Part shown: piece by piece, positions 27,601 to 40,600 of the stretch | Layout of the letters: each line of letters begins with the position of its first letter | Numbering within the stretch: position 1 is the first letter of the stretch | NCBI GenBank assembly: GCA_013397115.1 | Contig: VWZW01007169.1 | Coordinates: forward strand, 521,271 to 585,270 | Length of the DNA: 64,000 nt | Direction: 5' to 3' | Origin: Edolisoma coerulescens | Taxonomy: Eukaryota > Chordata > Aves > Passeriformes > Campephagidae | Program-made: the position numbers and the translations under genes | Notes under the pieces: model-generated | Seen by the model: only the letters and a program-made list of their open reading frames with translations | Databases searched by the model: none | Told to the model about the DNA's origin: nothing

Positions 27601-28218
27601 ACTACCATAAAACTAAATAAAGTAGCTAAATAAATGTAATAGCTCTGCATTTCAAAGGAATGGACACAGAAGCCAACGGCCAGGGTATAGACTGATAGAT
27701 GGTGAGAATCAGACTATTTGAATCTGAACCTGGCTTCAGCAGTTCCCTCGGAGACAGAGCACTCATAAGAGGCCAGAGCACTGGCGGGTTGCAGCTGTGG
27801 GAGCCCAGCCCCCAGCCTGGCCTGTGGAACGTGGAGCTGGGGGCTGGGACTCGGGCATAGCACTCTCTGGAAGGCAGGCTTGGATGTCTGAGCAAGGAAA
27901 CAGCATTATGCTCATTTCCAGTGCTTGAGGAAAGAGGACATTGTGTACTATTTTGTGTGTGTGTATGTGTATAGGACAAGTTTCATTTCTGCCAAGGAAA
28001 CACACGCTCCTGCCAGCGTCTCCTAACAGAGCAAGCACTGACTGGTCTTCTGGGCAGAGACAAGAGTGAACAAGAGGAGTCCTGGCACCCTTCTCCCCAG
28101 TGAGGGACATTCATGAACACGATTATTTTCATCGGTTCTTGTTTTTGCCAGAAGCAGGAAAAAAACCCTAGGTGCTTAAATCAACTGAGTACATCAAGTG
28201 TAGAGGCTAATAAAGCCA

Positions 28219-28224
28219 TTTATT
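28219..28224 (-). promoter_or_regulatory. Minus-strand AATAAA, possible poly(A) signal
   Basis: TTTATT on the plus strand reads AATAAA on the minus strand, about 515 bases beyond the stop of the tentative minus-strand gene model. It means little if that model is wrong. Confidence 0.25.
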
Positions 28225-30635
28225 GCAGACTGAAGTCAGATTTAAGTCCAAGTGGTTAATGTGCTTTGGTCAGCTATTTGTTTTTCTCTTAAATTTGTTC
28301 CTGACCGCTTCATTTGCGGTGAGGTATTTGTGTCTTTTTATTACTTTTATTATTTATATGAGACATAAACCAAACACACTTTCCATCCTAACTAGCAAAA
28401 CAGTCCAGTGGTCTGTTTCTCTTTTTCAGAAGGAGGCATGACAGCTATCTTGCCTCTCCTCATGTTAGTCCTTAAACAGGCAAGACTTTCTCCAAGGCCA
28501 GCTGCCCTGATCCATCACTGCAGGCTATCAGCAAGCTCATACCACCATAGTGACATGATGAAATACCAGTTCCTGGCTAACTTGCACTTCCCAGCATTGC
28601 TAATGGTTTAGCATCCTCAGTAACACCAGAGGTTAAGGACCACCAGCAATCTGCCAATCAATTTTTGTACAAGGCATTATTCACTCAAGTAGGATATAAA
28701 TCAGCAAACACACAAAAGAGTGATTGTCATAAACAGTTTACATATTAAGTTGTGTGCTACCCTGGAGCTTTTTGGTGGACAGAAACCCCTCAGAGCAGAA
28801 ATGGCACCCAGCTTTACTTTTTGGTCTATAATGGGGGTATGAAATAACAGGCTGATTAAGAGTTTGTTTAAAGTCCATGGTGGCAACCGTTGTAATTTTA
28901 TCAGCATTCTTCAATTTTGTCTTGGGGACTTGTTCAATAAAACCCTCAGATTTGATTAAAAAGAATAAGTTGCTTGTAGCCGTCCTTGCAGCCTTGGTTA
29001 ATCCTGTAGTAACTGCTATGCAGATCAGAGACCAGAAATCCATGCCGAATTTAAGACAGCCAAAATGGATAACAGTAACTTCTCTTTCCTAGCATACATT
29101 TTGACGTGGGTTTCAGAACCCACTAGAGAAGCAGGGTAAGTACCTAGAGTAGCCTGATCTCTCTGAGCTTCTCCTGCAAACTCTGCACCACAAAGCTTGA
29201 GCAACCCTGAGCACATGATATCCAGCTCAGTCACAAGATCTTTAACAGATGTGATCAGAAGGCCTGAAATGTAGCATTGACTGAATGCCATAGCCAACAG
29301 GGCATGGGGATATTGTGGGAAGAAAATAGAATTAAAAAAAAAAAAAAGAGAAGACACTAAAATTTAAAAAAAAGACAAAAAGACAGCAGAAAGGTCAGGA
29401 GAAAAATGCATATGAATGCATGGGGAAATAAGCCTGATTAAGAGCAGGAATGCCTGAGGGAAGCAGTTAAGGACAAACAAATGAGAGGCAATGGATGCCA
29501 TGTTATTAATGACATGACAAATGCTCACAGCATATTCAAACAAAAGAACCTGCCTTCCCCACTTACCTGGGGTAATTAATTTCCACCAGTTCTTGCCACT
29601 AGTTTTGGCTAATTCACCAACATGGAAAATAACAGCACTTCCCAGGAGCTGCAGCAGAGTGCATTTTGAATGTCCATAAGCCACCTTTCCTTTGTTGTTA
29701 AAATAAAATTCTTTCAGCTTTCCACCCAAACCCAGACAGAGGAGGACATGGAGGCTGGGAAATGCACAGACTATGGCAACCTCTCAGATGCTCAAGTGCC
29801 CACAACAAAGGAGATGGGTAGAGTACTGTACAACATACTTTAGGATCCCCAGATCTGCGATCCACTTAATTTTCTAAGACAGAGTAAATCTATCACCAGT
29901 GGGGAAGGTATGAAGATTCAGGTACTGCTGCTTTAGACAGTACTGTGCTGCAACACACCTGTGCTTACACCAAACACACCACCAGCTGCAGGGGAAGAGT
30001 CTTAAACTATCAAATGACAATACTGATAGTACCGTAAGTGCAGCGTGGGGGACAATTGCCGAACAACGTGCAGTCTTTCCTATCAGAATTTGTATCAGTT
30101 GTTACCTCACAAACACTACGAGGAGAAGTTTCTCTAATGACCTTCTATACCTTAATTGATCTTAGCTGTTTCATCCAAGGCCAGGTAGTGTTATCCGCTG
30201 CTCCTTGAGTTAACAGTGACTGGACTGCTGAATACACCCTTCTCATATCTACGTTAGCACAGCAGAGGTCTAAAAAACTCAGTACATAGCCTTGATTTTT
30301 ATAAATCAGCATGCATAAAAATCTTACAAATTCCAAATAGATTATGAAATGCAAACCCTACAATATAAATTACAAAACAGACCCCCGAGAACAAGTTCAA
30401 CAGCTTCAGAATCAATATTCCACAGAGTGCTAATTGTGGCAACAAACTCTGTTGAAATTCTTGTGTCCCTGATGGGTTTCCAGCTTTCATTTCAGATGTA
30501 AACAGTCAAGGAAATCATGCTCGAGTTCTCTCTTTCCCTGGAGAAAGGGATACGTAGAGATTTCCAAAGCTTTGTGAATTCCTTTGGCACCTCCTAGCTG
30601 AGACCTCCCCTTGCCAAAGAATGAGTATTTCACCT

Positions 30636-30678
30636 TGTGACATTTCTCAAAAATGTGACATTTCTCAAAAATGTGACA
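30636..30678. repeat. 18-bp tandem repeat (about 2.4 copies)
   Basis: The unit TGTGACATTTCTCAAAAA occurs twice in perfect tandem (30636-30653 and 30654-30671), followed by the first bases of a third copy. Confidence 0.93.
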
Positions 30679-33351
30679 CAATGTACTAGACATTTGGTCA
30701 GCATTACATTTGTTAGCATATTTCCATGGGCTTGACAGTGCTTTGGTCCCCAGCTGAGGGCTTGAGTTCGTAATAATTTATTCAAGGCAACATTTAAAAT
30801 GAAATTGTTGAACACGGAACCACAGTCCTGACACATCACAGTTTCTCAACCTTCTGAAACTGTGCGCTTGGAGAAAGGACATTGCAAACTGTCCCACCAG
30901 AGAGGCCATTTTTTGAGAAGAACACAAACTGTGCCCATGACAGGGAGGTTTTGGAGGAGGCTCTGTGGGGAGGTAGCTACAGCAAGCCTCAGTATAAACC
31001 AGTACAGAAGCTGTCTATCTGCCAAGCAGAACAGGCCTGGAGAAAAGGCATTTCTTCTCTTCTCTTTGTAATGTACTTGTTCTTAGGAACATGATGTAAT
31101 GAGGGCTGGATGATCACCACCCAGTCTGCTCATTACCTTGAAAGAATAGCTCCTACTGCCGTGGGATGAAAAAGGGCTGCTAGAACAGGAGATGGGCTGC
31201 ACAAGGATTACACCTATGGCCTCTGGGTCATGCCTGGTGGCCACAAGTTAAGGTTCAGCCCATTCCTAGGGTTAGGAGAGACACAGCTCTGAGCAGGGAC
31301 AGTGTGCAAAAGGGTAACCAAAATAATAGGTCAGCCACACAAAATTAATAAATACTGAAATATTTGTCTAGGCCACAACGGGGCATTATTATATCCTGAT
31401 CAGCCAACTTCTGGGGTCAGTGTTAGGGTAAAGAAGAACTCCTAGGGTTAGAAGCACCAGGTGGAATGGGGCACCTAAGAGAGGGAAGGGTAGGCTGTGC
31501 AAACATTATATCCCTGGCATCTTATTCCTCTGGGCCATAACTGGGGGTCATGGGCTCAGGCCAGGAACAAGGATTTAGGTTCTAGTTTGGGTCAGCGTTT
31601 ACCGAGGCTTTGTCTCTCTGTTAAACCTAAACCCAAGTATAACACCAGGCACGGACTGAACCTTTTCCCACATTCAACAGTCATTTCCTAAGTTGTCGAA
31701 TCCTTGTGCAGGCCACCCCTTCATTTTGTAGCCACTTTTTGCCTCTACACCAGTTGTAGCCCTTGGCTTTTTCTACTTTTTATCCTAACTGTAACTCTGG
31801 GCTACATCCCCTAAGATCACTGGAGCTCTTTGAAGAACTGATTCTTACTGCTTTTTCACTTTGATAATCAGTCTTGCCAAACCCAAGCTAGTCCTGAGCT
31901 GTGAGCATGTAGTCCTTAGAAATCTTACGGCAGTTCCATCAACTCAGGGAGTTGATTATCTTGGCCCTGAATACAGGCTATATTTACTGGAAAGGAGATT
32001 AGAAATTAGAATATCCATTTGCTTACAAAGACAGACCAGCTTGCAGCCTGCTAACATTGCAAGTTGTAAGCACAGTGCTGTTGTAAACTATGTTTGTGGC
32101 CACTTTCTTATCTTAGCATTAGTATTTTATGACGATAAAGCACAAATATTAATGCTGTACTACTTGAAAGCATTAACTGATTCTATCTTTCAGCCCTCAT
32201 TCTGGACCCTTGGAGTACAGCTGCAGAGAATAAACAGCCCAGGAAAAAGGCATTGCTTGCTGGAATACTAAAATAGGAAAGTGGCTGAGATGGTGTTTCT
32301 GTGTAACATCACACTACTTGCAGAAGGAAAGGGAACAAACAATACAGTCAATGCTGTCAACAGCTGCAGACCTGTAAACACTAAAATGATTAAGGCAGAT
32401 GGTAAAAACCTCTTGAAGAAAAACTGCAGCAAACTTCTCACTCCAAAAGTAGAAATAAAGATCAGCTGGCACAAATAGCTTATTTTATGTTGAGTAGTAA
32501 TGAAGATTCCTTGGGGGTTAGATGTATTTTGCAACAAACAACACCTGCAAGAGCACTACAGAGCCAAGGGATATAGTAGGTACAAGAGGAAAGGGATAAT
32601 GATGGAAATCTTGCTAGCCAAGCTCAACCCTTTCAGGAAAATTACAATACCACATACCAAAGCGCCTGGGTTGTTTTCCTTGTTTATCATTTGATTTTCC
32701 ATATGGTTTCATAATTATCCACCTTAGTTCATGGTACCACTTCACATCTTTAGGAAATCTGTCCTATAAAATGTTTCCTCAAAGCAGTTTATAAGCAGCT
32801 AACAGAAACTCCCTAACACTGGTTTTGTGTGTACAGCAGCAACAGAATTAACCTGATTCCTGGAGTTCTGCCAAAAACCCAGTGTCTTTCAGGTCCGCTT
32901 AGCCGGCAAAATAGTATGGAAATAGTGGCCAAGATGAAATAGTTGTACTGATTTCTTGTAATTCCCTCAGCATAAAAAGGTGAGTTGGTATAAACAGAGC
33001 ACAGGGTGCAAAAAACTCCCAAACATCTTTTGCCTCGACAAGCCAGTTGCCGTTAAAGCAGATGTGGTACCTAGGTTACTTGCTACTGAACAACAGAAGA
33101 ATTTGGTGAGCTCAGGCCATTGCACAACACTGTCTGCAAAGAAAGGGAGGAATTAGTTTTTCCAGACTTGGAACTGTATCAGAGACAGCTCAGATGCATT
33201 CACAGCTGGTTCTTATTGGACCTGGCATTGACGTGAGCGAGCACCAAGCAGCAAGTGACCTGGTGTGTGTTTGTCAGTGGAACTCGGAGCAGACCAGGAC
33301 ACCACAGTCATATAAAAAGTACCTCAGACACAGTTACAGACTGGCCTTTCC

Positions 33352-33401
33352 AAAAAGAAAAACAAAACAAAACAAGCAAAACTAAAAAAAAAAAAACCAA
33401 A
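33352..33401. repeat. A-rich tract
   Basis: A mixture of AAAAC units followed by 13 consecutive A residues. It might be the tail of an old retroposed sequence, but the sequence upstream was not recognised. Confidence 0.85.
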
Positions 33402-34261
33402 AATCCCAACATACACATTTAGTAATCTTTAAAAGGTTAAACAACAAAAAATAAATGTAGCAATGGCAAATATGGCTGTGCTTCCTAATTGATATCCACA
33501 GCTAAATCTGATTTTGCCTCAGGCTTTCTGCCAGCACTGTGTACCAATTCCCCTAGTTTTTATTAAAACCAAGATTGTGCTGTAAATTAACCAAGTTTAT
33601 GCTGCACTTGAATCACCCTTTGCCACTCTCCTCCCTTTTCAAACATGATGACATTAGACTGCCTTTGCAGGCCTGTGCCAAAACTAACAAATCTTAGGTA
33701 CTTCCTAAACATTTCAGTATGGGTAAGTATTCTCAATCCAGCTCTTTTTAGAAATATGAAAAAGTTTACTGAATCAATACATTTGAAAATAGTCTCAGAG
33801 TTGCAAAATGAAATAAATTTAGTTGCTATAGCAGAAGCTTTTCGTATTTGCCCATATTAATTTCTTTCCTCTGCTTACCTTTTCTCTCGAAACCTCCTTC
33901 AATGACCAGAGTTGCTTAGATGAACAACTAAGCATATCCAAAAGAAACAATAGCAGAAGTCACAGAAAGTTCTTAGGTCAGCAACATTTTAAAATGTCAT
34001 TGTTTCAAACCACCAGTATTTTGCACAAGCTAACATTTCTTAAGATCTCCGCTTTAGTAACACACACGGTCAAAGATGCATTTTTTCCTCACCTAGCTCG
34101 CAATGTATTGAATTTCCTACATATTAGCAACGTTGCCTCCATTAGAAAACCAACCAGCTTTTGTGCCAAGAAAGAAAGAAAGACAATCACCAGTCCATTC
34201 ACCATTGAGGAGGATGAGAAACCATTTGCATAGGACTCCATACGAATTAATCTACGGCAAA

Positions 34262-34690
34262 ACTCTGGCAACGCCGGGCGCCGCTCGCGGGAGCCGCTTT
34301 GGCCGCTGGCCGGCAGAGCACGGTCGGCACCCGCCGTGCCGCCTCCCCCGGGAGCTGGCAGCGCGCTCCTGCCCTTCCCGCCCGGGCCGTGACCCCGGCC
34401 TGCTCGGGCCCTGCGGCACAGCGCTCGTCCCCTGCGACGCTCCCAGGGAACCCCGAGGAGCTTGGGGAGCAGGCAAACGCAGGTTTGTGCAACACAAACG
34501 CTAAAATAGTATAAAACCGTAGGGAAATGTAACCACGCCTGAGCCCGAGCAGCCGAGCTCAGCTCTGGGAAGAGAAGCTCGGTGCCCCAGCCTTGCCCTG
34601 GGCCCCCAGCTCCGGGCCCAGGCTCCGCACACCGCGGGCTGCTCCCTCCGGCGGGGCTGCCACACAGCGAGACCCTCTGCTTTCAGTCTC
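34262..34690. promoter_or_regulatory. Isolated CpG island, putative promoter
   Basis: This is a sharp GC-rich block in AT-rich DNA, with about 29 CpGs by hand count in the first 230 bases. It has a consensus GC box (CCCGCCC, 34377-34383), a short AT-richer dip at about 34500-34530, and a second CpG-bearing part to about 34690. A plus-strand TATAAAA sits at 34510-34516. Unmethylated CpG islands of this kind usually mark vertebrate promoters. Neither CDC7 nor TGFBR3 has its 5' end here, so the island is an orphan relative to the known genes. Its left edge touches the first putative exon of the minus-strand model. Confidence 0.75.
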
Positions 34691-37600
34691 CCAGGCTGTG
34701 CTTCCATGAGAAATCCTCTACAAAGTACTACTTTGGTGGCCAAGGAAAGGAAGAATAGGCTCAACTTGCCCCGGGGGCTTGTCCCCCTCCCCAGCTGACA
34801 CAGACACAGCCCCCGACTCCCACCCCCACCATGAGCAGCATTGAAGTAATTGTGATATTTTAACTTTTAATTGCAAATTAAATGGAGGTGGACAGAAAAT
34901 TGAGCCATAACCTAAGCTCCTACTCCACAAAAATCAGCCTTTGCACAGACTTCAGAGGAGATATCATGACATGTGAATTATTTAAGGATTTTAAAGCTGA
35001 TATTTCACTTTGCTTAACATGCACATTTTTCTGCAGATCAGTTTGCCCTCCAACATGCCCTCCTCTCTCCCTGCTAACAAAGAGGCGTATATTTTTCCTG
35101 AGTCTTAAGTGAAAATAAAGGAATGCAGGGCTTATCTGACATTCTGTTTACTCTTATATATCACCATTGTGTAAGGTCTGTAAATATTTTCCATATGTTA
35201 GCTAAAGCAATCCCTCCATTTCAGCATCTGCAAGATCTGTCCACACAGCTTTTCAAATTAGCCTTAATAAATTATTTCTGATGAAAGTCAAATAAAGACA
35301 GTTCAAGGACTCTTCACACCCCCACTCTCCCACTATTTGCTACAGCTTTACTCTCAGAGACAAAGTCACCGTAGGGTCCATACTCATTATAACTCTGCAG
35401 TTTTAGGTTCAAAGGCCTTATTTCAAAAGTAAAAACCAAGCATATTCATTTTTTTAGGCTGCCTTACCTTTCCCTGCCAAGCTCAAAGTGGGCTCCAGCA
35501 CTGAAGGTGGTCGATTCCTCCCCTGTCCACCCTGCACCAGGAAAGAGTCCTCAGGCAGCAGCCCCACCTGGGCCACACAACCCGCACAGCTGGAGCCCGG
35601 GGCACGTGGAGACAGTTGAGCACTGATGTTCACTTAACAAACCCTCCACTGGGCTGGGGAAATAACAACAGAAGGCACATACAAGAAATCCCATTTAAAT
35701 ATTTTGGAAAGAAAACACTACTTTTGGCACCAGAACTTCAAGTCAAACAATGAACTGCTCTGATGAGGAAGGAGAACCATTCGAATGGTTTCATGTAATC
35801 TTATTCCACCAAAGTCACTATTTAAATGAAATGGTCTCCCCTCTGGAGAGAGTCCTAGCTCCACGTACAGTTTGCTGTGCCTGGTGGATTTTAGCATGCG
35901 AGAAGTTGGTCACTGTCATGGTCAAAAATTAAGATTTATGAACATAATACTCTGTGTAAACAAATACCCAAGTAGAACCATGAATGTTAGTGCATACTTA
36001 GATTGGGAGAGTTACAGGAGTAAAAAAACCCCTGAACCACACTCTTGTGCCTGTTGATTTATCTGACTGCATGGATTTCTGTAAGGACAATATATAAATG
36101 ACTGCACTGTAGGAAAGTATTTATACAACCCCAAACAACCATAAATTGCAGTATATTAGAAGTTCTGATTTTAATTACTGTTCTTTTTGCCTTCCACCTC
36201 TCTTTCCTGTGTTATTTGCTTATCTCCCCTGTAGTCCTTATTCCATGCTGGCTGCTCAGATGGGAAAATGTCTTCCTCTACGAGTAACATCATAATTAGA
36301 CTGAGAATAGGATGAGGGTTTTTTTCTATGAGAAGTTAAAACGTGAATCCCGCAGAGTTTGGTAAAGAAAAATCAAAGCTTCCTGCAAGGATATAGCCAA
36401 CTTCTCTTGTTTCTCTTTCACCCCCCTGCACCCAAGCAATGAGTGAGTCACCTCCATAATGTACCCAGCATACACTAATCACATCACACAAAATAAATGT
36501 CTCAAAACCCCATCTGTTTTTCCAAGAAATCACCAAAACAGTTTGAGCTTCTCCTTGCCACTTCTTCCAATTTCTCATCCTAATTTCAGAGAAGTCATCA
36601 TGGATAAAGCACACCCCCCACGAGTAAAACTATTGCCTGTGGATTTTTCACTATTAAGTATTTTTGTTTATTTGAATGTGCTGGACTTCAGTCTGAATGG
36701 AGTGTGCAGTTGGAAGAATTAAAAATGGAGAAGACAGTCTACAGAAGGAGCCCCTCTTGTGGGTTGGAGACGTCTGGCTAGAGGTGGAGGAGGATGTCCC
36801 AGAGCAGGAGCAATACAGCTGCTTCAGGTGGTCCAGCAATAGGAGATGGTGGGCAGGAGTCCAATAGATCCTGAAGAGTCAGGATACCCCTCATTCCTAG
36901 CAAGACAAGAGCACTGCAGTGCAGACCCCTACAAAAGAAAAGGCAGATTTTGCAACCAAACTTCAGACTTCCTGCAGAAAAAGGCTAGGCAAAGAAAACA
37001 GTGGTACAAATAAGGATAACTCTTAATCTAAATTACAGAGTAGACAGAGGTTAGGATCATACTGAGGTATCCCAGCTCCCAACATGGGGGTCAGCCTCAG
37101 AATGGGAGCTGGGAAGAGCAGTCCTGAGCCTCAGCCACACCAGAGGGCACACAGGTCTCTAAAGAGGAAAATACTTTGTACCAAATGTCTCATTGGATGG
37201 TGTGATTCACACAGCTGTGACACAGCTTTCATCCTTTCAGCATGAGGAACTTTAAAATAAACTAGCCACAGCTGAAGTGTGGGATCCAGTGCATTTCAAC
37301 ATCTTTTAATCATCAATGATGATTATTAGACTAATTCTCTTGACCTACAAATCAACTTTATTAAGGTGGGATATTTTCTACGTCTATCGTTCTACAGAGC
37401 ATTCTTCTATATAGGAGTGAAAAGCTGATTAAATGTTACAGGGCATGGCATTTATCACTTGGAGCCAAAGTGATCTCAGAACATGCAATTAGTTTTGAAA
37501 TAGGGAGTCAAGAAAACAGGGTTGTTTCAAGTTTACCCAGGAAAACGATGTTTCTTCACCACATGAATCCCTTCATGATGCCTCCCATTCCTGGGAGTGT

Positions 37601-40600
37601 TTAGTTTACAGCCTGACATTTGTGCAGATTCACTCCACAAATTCTGTGTGCTGTGACAAAGGCACTGTGCTGTAAACACACCAGATGAGAACGGGGAGCA
37701 GAAAAGAGAAAGGACAACCTCTTCTATCCTATGTACTATCCTTTAATGTAGCTTACATATTTACAACTGAACAGTATTTGAAAAAAGTTGCCTTTGCAGA
37801 TAGCATGGGGGAAAAAAACTACCAAGATGAACAAGCAATATGTATTTCAAAATTTTAGGGAAATTTTCTTGATGTAATGCTTTAAAAATATAGTGAAGGA
37901 CTACTTTTTTTTTTTTTTTTTTTTTTTTTTCTCAGTNCCTTTCAGCAAGAAAAGTTAGAAAACACTCAGAGCAAAGTGTTTCAGCCTTTCACATTTTGCT
38001 TTAGATTGCTGAAGCAGTGAAAGTAGAAGAGAGACCTCTTCCCAGAATGTCAGCTCTCAGACATGCATCATCATTAAATTGCTAAACTGGATAGGAAAGC
38101 CTCACATAAAAATAAAAAGTGAGGCAGAGAAAATTCAAATGCCCTGACATGGTTGCTGGCAGAGCTGGGTTCTCCACTGTGCTGTGCCCCCAGAGTGGTT
38201 TACATCACTCCATAGAAAGTACAAGGTTACCTTTCTTGAATGGCATCTTGGCCAGCAAATGTCATTCTTCAGAACCAATGTCTAAATGAAACAGAGCAGA
38301 TAAGAGCTGCCCCCAAAGCATTTAAAGTAGATTGTATAAATCTCTAGCAATATATAAATACATCCCCAATCCCCTGGATTTAGACTTATCAAGATCTGCT
38401 CTGAGTTTCCTGTGTCTGGCTACCAGTGCCTGACTCACTCAGGTGATAATCAGGGGTTGTGTCACAGAAACCAGAATTAATTCTCTGCTATAAAATGTGC
38501 ATCAAAGCTCCAGATGTCTCAGACAAGGTGGCCTAAATAGATATTTTTCTATGCCTAATTTACAATGTGTGAATGTTTTGTTACAAAGGTAATTCCACTG
38601 TACTGCAATACCTGGAGTATGCAGAAACAAAAACAAGAAATAGCTTGTTAAGACCTATTTGTCACTATCAGGATTTAAAAAGAAAGGAAATAAACACAAG
38701 CTGCTTCTATTGCAAAATGAACTCAAACTGTGAGAGGAAGAAGATACATACACAGAGATAACAGTAAAGAGCCAGTTTTTCATTGGATCTGCAGGAGAGT
38801 TTTAGGGAGAAATTCCCATTAGGGCTTCAACAGTTTGTACAGAAAACTCCCTATGCCTTTATTGGAAAACAGCCCTGCAGTATTAGATACCAGTGATATA
38901 CTAGCAGCAATAAGGTTTCAGCTCTCCAGCATTTGCCTGCTTGCACTGGCCTGATAGGAACATCAAAGGAAAACCACTGCCAGGGAGAAATGTTTTTCTT
39001 AATTAGTATTACAGGTGAATAGTTCTTATTGCTGTGTTATGGAGAGTAACACCTGACAGTTTTGCAAGATTTATACAATAGCTTTGATCAACCAAATTTC
39101 CTCAAGAAAAAAGAAATGGGTAATGCTTCCATGAGGGTGTTTTGCACTATCCCAATGACATACACATGAAGTTATCAAGTATTTTAGAAGAATAAAACAA
39201 AGGTTTGAAATTTCTTCAACTGGCTGTGTATTTGAATTCACAGCCAGAGGCATAGAGTTGTGTGATTTAGTTCCGTAAATCAGTTTAAAATAGGCTTAAT
39301 TTTAGCACAAAAAATCTTCAGGAAAATAAAGAAAAGTTTCAGGGAAAATGCAAGCTTTCCCATCAAAGACTTGGTCAAGTCTCAGTTTGAATCATACATT
39401 AGAAGCCTTTAATCAGGGGTCATGTAGTGTGCATTTCAATGGCAGTCAGTCCTAGGGAATGTGAGACGTTCAGAGAACATCCCTTAAGTTTCTTAGTCCT
39501 TGGCCATAAATCACAGGGTATGTTGAAAGCACAGCCCATGACACATGAAGACTGGTTTCCTTAAATTTGATGACTGATAAAAGAACAACTCTAATTCCTT
39601 AAAAATACTTTAGCACTGTGCAACAGCTTCATGTGTCTGTATTTGCAGAACTGGATGGTCATTTCTTTCTACAAACTCTAAATCTTTCCCAAAGGGTTCA
39701 ATACAATGAACATACTTATCCCATACAGTTATTTTTCCCCCCTACCTACTACTTGTCTAAGAGCACTGTGTGATTTTACTATTTTGGTTGCTATTCCAAG
39801 GCATTTGATGAGCCTTGAATGCAAGTTGCAGTCTATGTGGGTTTTGCAGACTGTTACCTGGAAATATTTCTTTAATACTGAGGAATTCAAATGCCACATG
39901 CTACTTCTTTATCTCCACTGAGGTCACCTAACCGACAAACTCACTTCCAGAAGACAAAGGCAAAAATGGCAAGATAGAGATGTGCTTGCTTTGTCCAAAA
40001 AGCATACTTGGAAGCGTGAACGGACGGCACTCAGTGCAGGAATGGCAATGAGCTCAAAGGAAAAAGAGAAAGAAACCTTCCTGACAACTTGGAACAACAA
40101 AACAGTTTTCAAGCCTCCCTGATGAGTGGGCTTCATCACATGCAGTGCCAGCTAGCCCAGTTCTGGCCACAGCATGGACACATTTTAAAGTAGTTGCCAG
40201 CTAAAAACATCTGGGAACAGGCAATGTGGATAGGGTGTATAAGGGGTGGGATTGTTACAGCTGATTCATGTATGACTAATGCTGGTGTTTTCCTTGGAGA
40301 CCTAACCAAGTGTTGCTGAGCAAAGGGACACAAGAGCAGCAGTGGCCCCTTGCTGACTGTCACCCTTGTCAGGAGTGAGCCCATCTCAGCCTAGAAGCCA
40401 TTTATCTTCACAAGTGCCAAAGTGACCTGGGAAACACAGCCCAGTGCTCCACACACTGGCAGCATTTCTCTCCCTTTATGGGAGTGGCATTGCCCCAGAA
40501 AGACAACGTCAAATATGTCATGGGCCACTTGTCTGGGCAAACCCACAGCCACACTGTGAGTGAGGAGACCTCAAGTGCCATCCTCTGTGTGCTGTGATCA

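Larger units (their letters stand above)
5931..28218. other. Long intergenic stretch, no supported gene
   Basis: About 22 kb was scanned on both strands. It holds only short open frames. The longest is 182 codons at 18657-19205 on the plus strand; it shows no domain, no recognisable family and no nearby promoter. One frame of this size is not surprising in 64 kb. Two slightly GC-richer patches occur at about 7440-7830 and 21920-22110. Simple repeats are listed separately. The interval may contain enhancers for CDC7 or TGFBR3, but nothing in the sequence alone proves it. Confidence 0.6.
28219..34241 (-). other. Tentative multi-exon gene model, product unrecognised
   Basis: Eight open segments on the minus strand chain with GT/AG borders and matching phases: 34241-34093 (ATG at 34241, donor AG|GTGAGG), 33927-33879 (donor GTAAGC), 32965-32853, 32478-32372, 30248-30151, 29717-29567 (donor GTAAGT), 29263-29144 and 29015-28738 (stop). 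They total 1065 bases, or 354 residues. The model starts beside a CpG island and ends about 515 bases before an AATAAA at 28219-28224. The predicted product has hydrophobic stretches near residues 14-40, 75-86, 108-138 and 190-205, so it would be a multi-pass membrane protein. I recognise no family. Several junctions are weak (GTTAAT at 32852, GTCTGC at 32371, GTACTT at 29143), and chains like this can arise by chance. A non-coding RNA from the same promoter, or nothing at all, are both possible. Confidence 0.22.
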
